A stretch of 64,000 nt of DNA. Source: UBA1926 sp002337215. Lineage in GTDB: Bacteria > Planctomycetota > Phycisphaerae > Phycisphaerales > UBA1924. Below are positions 61,182 to 64,000 of the stretch, in pieces; within the stretch, counting starts at the first letter, position 1; each line of letters starts with the position of its first letter. The stretch is from the NCBI GenBank assembly GCA_963973795.1, contig CAXBAF010000008.1:57104-121103 (forward strand). The letters are read 5' to 3'. A program made the position numbers and the translations under genes. The notes beneath the pieces are model-generated. The model ran no database searches. It saw only the letters and a program-made list of their open reading frames with translations, and was not told the origin of the DNA.

Positions 61182-61421
61182 ATGACCGACACGAACACCA
61201 CCAACACCAGCGCAAACAGCGCCAACACACCGAGCAACGCTCCAAGCCATGTGGCCTACCAGGTCCGCGACCGCGAGAACCAGAAGGGCGTCTGGACCCG
61301 CATCGGGTCCGCGTGGCCGCATCGCGACGGCAAGGGCTTCAACATCCAGATCGAGGCCGTGCCGCTCGACGGGCGGATCTCGCTCCGCGTCTACGAGGAC
61401 CGGACCGACCAACCGGCGTAG
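61182..61421 (+). CDS. Small conserved plasmid-type protein
   Basis: The 79-residue protein starts 'MTDTNTTNTSANSANTPSNA', followed by 'RDRENQKGVWTRIGSAWPHRDGKGFNIQIE', a pattern I recall from small proteins of proteobacterial plasmids. GAGGAG precedes the ATG by 9 bases. Divergent from the relaxase. Low-complexity Asn/Thr/Ser start. Function unknown. Confidence 0.75.
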   Translation: MTDTNTTNTSANSANTPSNAPSHVAYQVRDRENQKGVWTRIGSAWPHRDGKGFNIQIEAVPLDGRISLRVYEDRTDQPA

Positions 61422-61446
61422 CCGGCCGCTTGCACCGGCGGGCTTC

Positions 61447-61632
61447 GTGCCGCTGGTCTACCACACGAAACGCCTTGCATTTGACGCTGGGTTGCGGCAG
61501 TGTTGCACCGACATCGTTCGATTCAGCCACGGCGCGTCGAGCGGCCGCAAGGTGTACCGAAGCTCGTTCATCCCCGGCCTGCATGACGTGTGCGTGGTCT
61601 TCGAAAAACCTCGCAGGGAGGCGCGGCAATGA
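61447..61632 (+). CDS. Small hypothetical protein (coupled to next gene)
   Basis: A 61-residue frame from GTG 61447 ('PLVYHTKRLAFDAGLRQCC', 'GRKVYRSSFIPGLHDVCVVFEK') stops as ATGA, overlapping the ATG of the next gene. The overlap and hydrophobic/aromatic pattern support a real gene, but no family or ribosome-binding site is clear. Confidence 0.5.
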   Translation: MPLVYHTKRLAFDAGLRQCCTDIVRFSHGASSGRKVYRSSFIPGLHDVCVVFEKPRREARQ

Positions 61633-62039
61633 GCAGCATCTACAGACCCATCACCCACATCGTCGCGGGCATCGCCCGCGACCGACTGGGTATCGAGACG
61701 CTGGCATCGCGGGGGAGCGATTCACACGACTTCCACGATCTGTCAGTCGTGAACGTCGGGCAAGCCCTCGGGGATGCTTACGAAGCAGGGTACCGGGCCG
61801 CGATCGCAGACGAACTCGGCGTGACCGAAGTGATCTACAGCCACGACGCAGAGCGGTTCCCGTGGCAGGTCTTCTGCACCGAGGAGCGGTGCGTGCTGGT
61901 ATCCCGCGACCTGAAGGACCACCTCGTCATCGCCTCAGAGTTCAAGGCCGATGACCGTCCGAATCGCGTCCCTGTCGAGGGGGTCCGGCTTGAGCTACTC
62001 GAAGTGGTCCGCCGCGAGCTGTACGGAGCCCGCAGGTGA
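61629..62039 (+). CDS. DUF6900-like plasmid protein
   Basis: From ATG 61629 the protein has 136 residues. 'IVAGIARDRLGIETLASRGSDSHDFHDLSVVNVGQAL' (shown in part) resembles the DUF6900 domain (a short conserved domain of plasmid and phage proteins), followed by a region with 'YSHDAERFPWQVFCTEERCV'. It overlaps both neighbours by 4 bases. Function unknown. Confidence 0.7.
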   Translation: MSSIYRPITHIVAGIARDRLGIETLASRGSDSHDFHDLSVVNVGQALGDAYEAGYRAAIADELGVTEVIYSHDAERFPWQVFCTEERCVLVSRDLKDHLVIASEFKADDRPNRVPVEGVRLELLEVVRRELYGARR

Positions 62040-62221
62040 ACGACGAAGTGCCGCTTGATGACCTGTTCCACGGCTGCGCCCTGCGCGCGTTCGTCGAGCA
62101 GGCCGAACGCCAGCAGGGCTGGCCCTATCCTGAAGAGACACGGAGGCTCGCCTACCAGTACTACGAAGAGGCGCTGGCAACTTTCAGACGACGTGATTGC
62201 GACACACGAATAGACCCATGA
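62036..62221 (+). CDS. Small hypothetical protein
   Basis: A 61-residue protein from GTG 62036 (overlapping the previous stop as GTGA), 'LDDLFHGCALRAFVEQAERQ', 'RRLAYQYYEEALATFRRRD'. Charged, helical, cytosolic. The tight overlap supports it as the last gene of the small operon. No known function. Confidence 0.55.
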   Translation: MNDEVPLDDLFHGCALRAFVEQAERQQGWPYPEETRRLAYQYYEEALATFRRRDCDTRIDP

Positions 62222-62318
62222 CACGCGGGCAAAGGGCTCGTGATGGATGGGTCTGCGCCTGGTAGCTGAGCGGCGGGCGGGAATGGCAGGCAAAGCATAA
62301 AACGTTTCAGACGTCTCC

Positions 62319-62335
62319 CCTAAGCGGTGCTTAGG
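62319..62335 (+). terminator. Probable terminator hairpin of the small-gene operon
   Basis: CCTAAGC-GGT-GCTTAGG (7-bp stem) is followed by ACTTTCTTT. It lies about 100 bases after the last small gene and before the parA region, in the right place for a terminator. Confidence 0.5.
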
Positions 62336-62358
62336 ACTTTCTTTCACGGTGAAAGCCT

Positions 62359-62406
62359 GCCATCAAACCCGCCCGCCATCAAACCCGCCCGCCATCAAGC
62401 CACCCA
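62359..62406. repeat. Three tandem 16-bp direct repeats
   Basis: GCCATCAAACCCGCCC at 62359-62374 and 62375-62390 is exact; the third unit 62391-62406 (GCCATCAAGCCACCCA) has three changes. The array is next to further TGCCAGC repeats and upstream of parA. Confidence 0.8.
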
Positions 62407-62605
62407 GCAGGCCAGCGCGACAGCGTGCTGGCAAGCCTGCCTGCCAGCTATGGGGCTGTCCGGCTTGCCCGCTGTCGAATCAGCTCGCTGACATGCCAGC
62501 GAGTCACGGGGTCGGTGTGTCATCGTTGCAACACTGCCAGCGCGTCAGCATGCCAGCGCCACAAAGTGCTTGCATGCTGACAGAAAACGTGCCATTGCTC
62601 ATGGC

Positions 62606-63274
62606 ATGATTATCGCCATTGCCAACAACAAGGGCGGCGTCGGAAAGTCAACCCTCGCCGTTCACCTCGCCACCTGGCTCCATCGCCGGGGGCGATCGGT
62701 CATCCTCGCCGATTGCGACACGCAGCAGAGTTCATCGGAGTGGGTGCGTGAAGTCCAGCCGGACCTGCGCACCGAGACGTACCGCGATGCGGACGCGATC
62801 CTCAACGAGTTCCCATCGCTCAAGAACGACGCAGAGTTCATCATCGCCGACGGACCAGGGAGCAACTCGGAGACCAGCAGGGCCTTGCTCCTGCTCGCTG
62901 ACTTTGCCCTCGTCCCGTGCAAGGCTTCCATGCTGGAAGTCCGAGCGCTCGCCAAAGTCACGGAGGTACTCCGGCAGGCCCAGGACATCAGGGGCGGCAT
63001 GCCGCCATCGGTCATTGTGCTGAGCATGGTCGGAAAGAACTACCGGCTGACCAAGGACATGAAGGACGCAGCGACGGCGCTCTCGCTGCCCGTCGCATCC
63101 ACATCGGTCACCTTGAGACAGATCTACGCCGATGCACCAGGCCAGGGCACTGTGGTGTGGGACATGAAGGCTCGGACTCGTGATGCGGCCAATGAGCTCG
63201 ACCGGCTCTTCGCCGAGATCATGCCCGATATGGCCTGCGAGCCAACCGTAGCAACGAAGGAGATACCAGCATGA
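62606..63274 (+). CDS. parA: ParA-family partition ATPase (ParF-like)
   Basis: From ATG 62606 the protein has 222 residues, in the short class of ParA (type Ib). 'IIAIANNKGGVGKSTLAVHLA' contains the deviant Walker A, followed by 'LADCDTQQSSSEW' and 'IIADGPGSNSETS' (Walker B-type). It moves plasmid DNA on the nucleoid with a small DNA-binding partner encoded next. The start overlaps no upstream gene; repeats lie just before it. Confidence 0.93.
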   Translation: MIIAIANNKGGVGKSTLAVHLATWLHRRGRSVILADCDTQQSSSEWVREVQPDLRTETYRDADAILNEFPSLKNDAEFIIADGPGSNSETSRALLLLADFALVPCKASMLEVRALAKVTEVLRQAQDIRGGMPPSVIVLSMVGKNYRLTKDMKDAATALSLPVASTSVTLRQIYADAPGQGTVVWDMKARTRDAANELDRLFAEIMPDMACEPTVATKEIPA

Positions 63275-63543
63275 ATGAACGGAGATCACTGACCGAGGGC
63301 ATCGAGCCAAAGCACACACCACCGACCAAACCCGATTCAGTGCAGAAGCAGTTTGTGTACGGCGAGAAGCAGCCCGCCGAGACGCCCCGCGTACTCGTTA
63401 GCACACGTATCCGCGGTGACCTCGCGCGGGCGCTCAAACGCGCCTCGCTGCAGCGTCAGCTCGAAGGTGTGAAGCCCAACACACTGCAGGACATTCTCGA
63501 AGAGGCCGTCCAGCCGTGGCTAAAGAAGCACGGCTTCCTGTGA
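63271..63543 (+). CDS. Small ribbon-helix-helix-like ParA partner (ParG-like)
   Basis: The 90-residue protein overlaps parA by 4 bases. Its flexible N-terminal half is followed by 'RVLVSTRIRGDLARALKRAS' and 'TLQDILEEAVQPWLKKHG', the strand-helix-helix layout of ribbon-helix-helix proteins such as ParG. It probably binds the upstream repeats as centromere and as operator for its own operon (inference). Confidence 0.72.
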   Translation: MNERRSLTEGIEPKHTPPTKPDSVQKQFVYGEKQPAETPRVLVSTRIRGDLARALKRASLQRQLEGVKPNTLQDILEEAVQPWLKKHGFL

Positions 63544-64000
63544 CAGACTTCGACGGACCTCCGCCGTCGTCTGGTCTGACCCGGCAACAGTGGGGACTCC
63601 TGATCGCGAGCGATCAGATCAAACTGGAGCAGCCCGATCGGCTGCAGTTCTCGCACAGTGTGCTGTGCCAGGTCGGAATGCCACGCAAATCCACTCCATT
63701 GCGCTCGTTCGAGCGCACCAACGGAAACCTGAGTTTACTGGTCGAGGCCGGCAAGCTGTGGAACGGTTTGTCGTGGACCGAGCAGCCACTTCCCTATGGA
63801 GCGATTCCCCGTCTCGTCATGGTGCATGTCAGCACCGAAGCGGTCCGGACACGGTCCCGTGTCATCGACATCGGAGAGAGCATGCGGCAGTACCTGCTGC
63901 AGCTCGGCCTACAGGTCTCGGGAGGACCGAGGGGCGGATACACTGCCCTGCGAAGGCAACTCCAGGCCCTTGCGGCATGCCACATGACGCTGGGCATGAC
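63540..64000 (+). CDS. repA: RepA plasmid replication initiator (3' end outside window)
   Basis: From GTG 63540 (overlapping the previous stop as GTGA) the visible 153 residues match the 'plasmid encoded RepA' family: 'FSHSVLCQVGMPRKS', 'SFERTNGNLSLLVEAGKLWNGLSW', 'EQPLPYGAIPRLVMVHVSTEAVRTRSRVIDIGESM' (each shown in part), and 'LQALAACHMTLGM'. The gene runs off the end. RepA opens a plasmid origin, so this element can probably replicate on its own when excised. Confidence 0.9.
   Translation, partial: MTDFDGPPPSSGLTRQQWGLLIASDQIKLEQPDRLQFSHSVLCQVGMPRKSTPLRSFERTNGNLSLLVEAGKLWNGLSWTEQPLPYGAIPRLVMVHVSTEAVRTRSRVIDIGESMRQYLLQLGLQVSGGPRGGYTALRRQLQALAACHMTLGM

Larger units (their letters stand above)
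62222..62605. promoter_or_regulatory. Repeat-rich region before parA: candidate centromere, operator or replication origin
   Basis: 384 bases with no gene. It holds three 16-bp tandem repeats (62359-62406) and at least five TGCCAGC copies: inverted at 62427, then 62442, 62494, 62535 and 62551, the last ones within a longer match CA-TGCCAGCGMGTC. Iteron arrays next to parA/repA often form the centromere or oriV. CTTTCAC-G-GTGAAAG (62341-62355) is a palindrome. Function is inferred from pattern and position. Confidence 0.6.
50651..64000. mobile_element. Integrated plasmid-like element at tRNA-Pro, right end beyond the window
   Basis: The left border is at the tRNA-Pro 3' end, where the recombinase frame crosses into the tRNA antisense. 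Cargo is typical of plasmids and integrative elements: large serine recombinase, ParB, a TraG-like ATPase, MobF relaxase, ParA plus a small partner, and RepA. I looked for a second copy of the tRNA 3' end in 51-64 kb and found none, so the other att site is outside. The element's genes are dense, often overlapping, and mostly minus-strand up to 60.8 kb. No mating-pair-formation (VirB) genes are visible. Confidence 0.88.

Noticed and set aside
51000..64000. Second copy of the tRNA-Pro 3' end (attR)
   Set aside because: No match to the T-arm and acceptor part was seen in the element within the window; it is assumed to lie beyond the end.
1..64000. CRISPR array or insertion sequence transposase
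   Set aside because: No regularly spaced direct repeats with unique spacers and no transposase gene were found.

Overview
The window is GC-rich bacterial DNA with the signature of a planctomycete of the Phycisphaerae/Phycisphaerales type (inference from gene content). The signs are: a PVC-type small basic protein (23997-24155), a secreted protein ending in a two-repeat GC-type dockerin domain, two proteins ending in PEP-CTERM-like sorting tails, membrane proteins with an N-terminal 'CPRCGYDLxG' zinc ribbon, several Ser/Thr kinases, and outer-membrane porins. Many genes use GTG starts or lack clear Shine-Dalgarno sites. Very long spurious open frames occur opposite real genes, as expected at this GC content.

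From 1 to about 50.4 kb is chromosome with mostly housekeeping genes in short operons. In order: a peptidoglycan-amidase-like protein; a Ser/Thr kinase, metallophosphatase and zinc-ribbon membrane protein; a HIT protein; two exported surface proteins (dockerin and peptidase S74); nuoG alone; a DEAD-box RNA helicase with a long structured leader; a GH10-like lipoprotein, DUF2237 protein and phosphate-type porin; glnS divergent from a sulfotransferase-like / ankyrin / class IV aminotransferase cluster; PEP-CTERM and esterase genes; an outer-membrane-type protein behind a sigma-54-like promoter; a class I aminotransferase; small basic protein; nuoI; pyrF; DUF971; recG; polX; an ECF sigma/anti-sigma pair; trmB; a large kinase with beta-propeller; a SulP transporter; an orphan carrier-protein/thioesterase didomain; a RibBA homologue with altered key residues; a DUF1579 pair; a reverse-transsulfuration pair (cystathionine beta-synthase and a cystathionine gamma-lyase-type enzyme) separated by a REP-like palindrome; surE, an IMPase-family gene and galU.

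At 50577-50650 lies tRNA-Pro(CGG), which marks the left border of an integrated plasmid-like element filling the rest of the window (at least 13.3 kb, right end not seen). It carries a large serine recombinase whose reading frame runs into the antisense of the tRNA, a DnaJ-domain protein, a soluble VirD4/TraG-like ATPase with a separate membrane partner, a ParB, a DUF1232 membrane protein, a MobF relaxase-helicase, several small overlapping orphan genes, and a plasmid replication/partition block: repeat-rich DNA, ParA, a ribbon-helix-helix-like partner, and a RepA initiator cut by the window end. The visible part is equipped for self-transfer DNA processing and replication but shows no mating-pair-formation genes, so it looks mobilizable or incomplete in this view.

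The most unusual points are the sulfotransferase/aminotransferase pair that looks like a split form of a fused plant protein, the hybrid plasmid/integrative element with candidate oriT, parS and iterons, the recombinase whose C-terminus depends on integration, and several enzymes with substituted catalytic or metal-binding residues.
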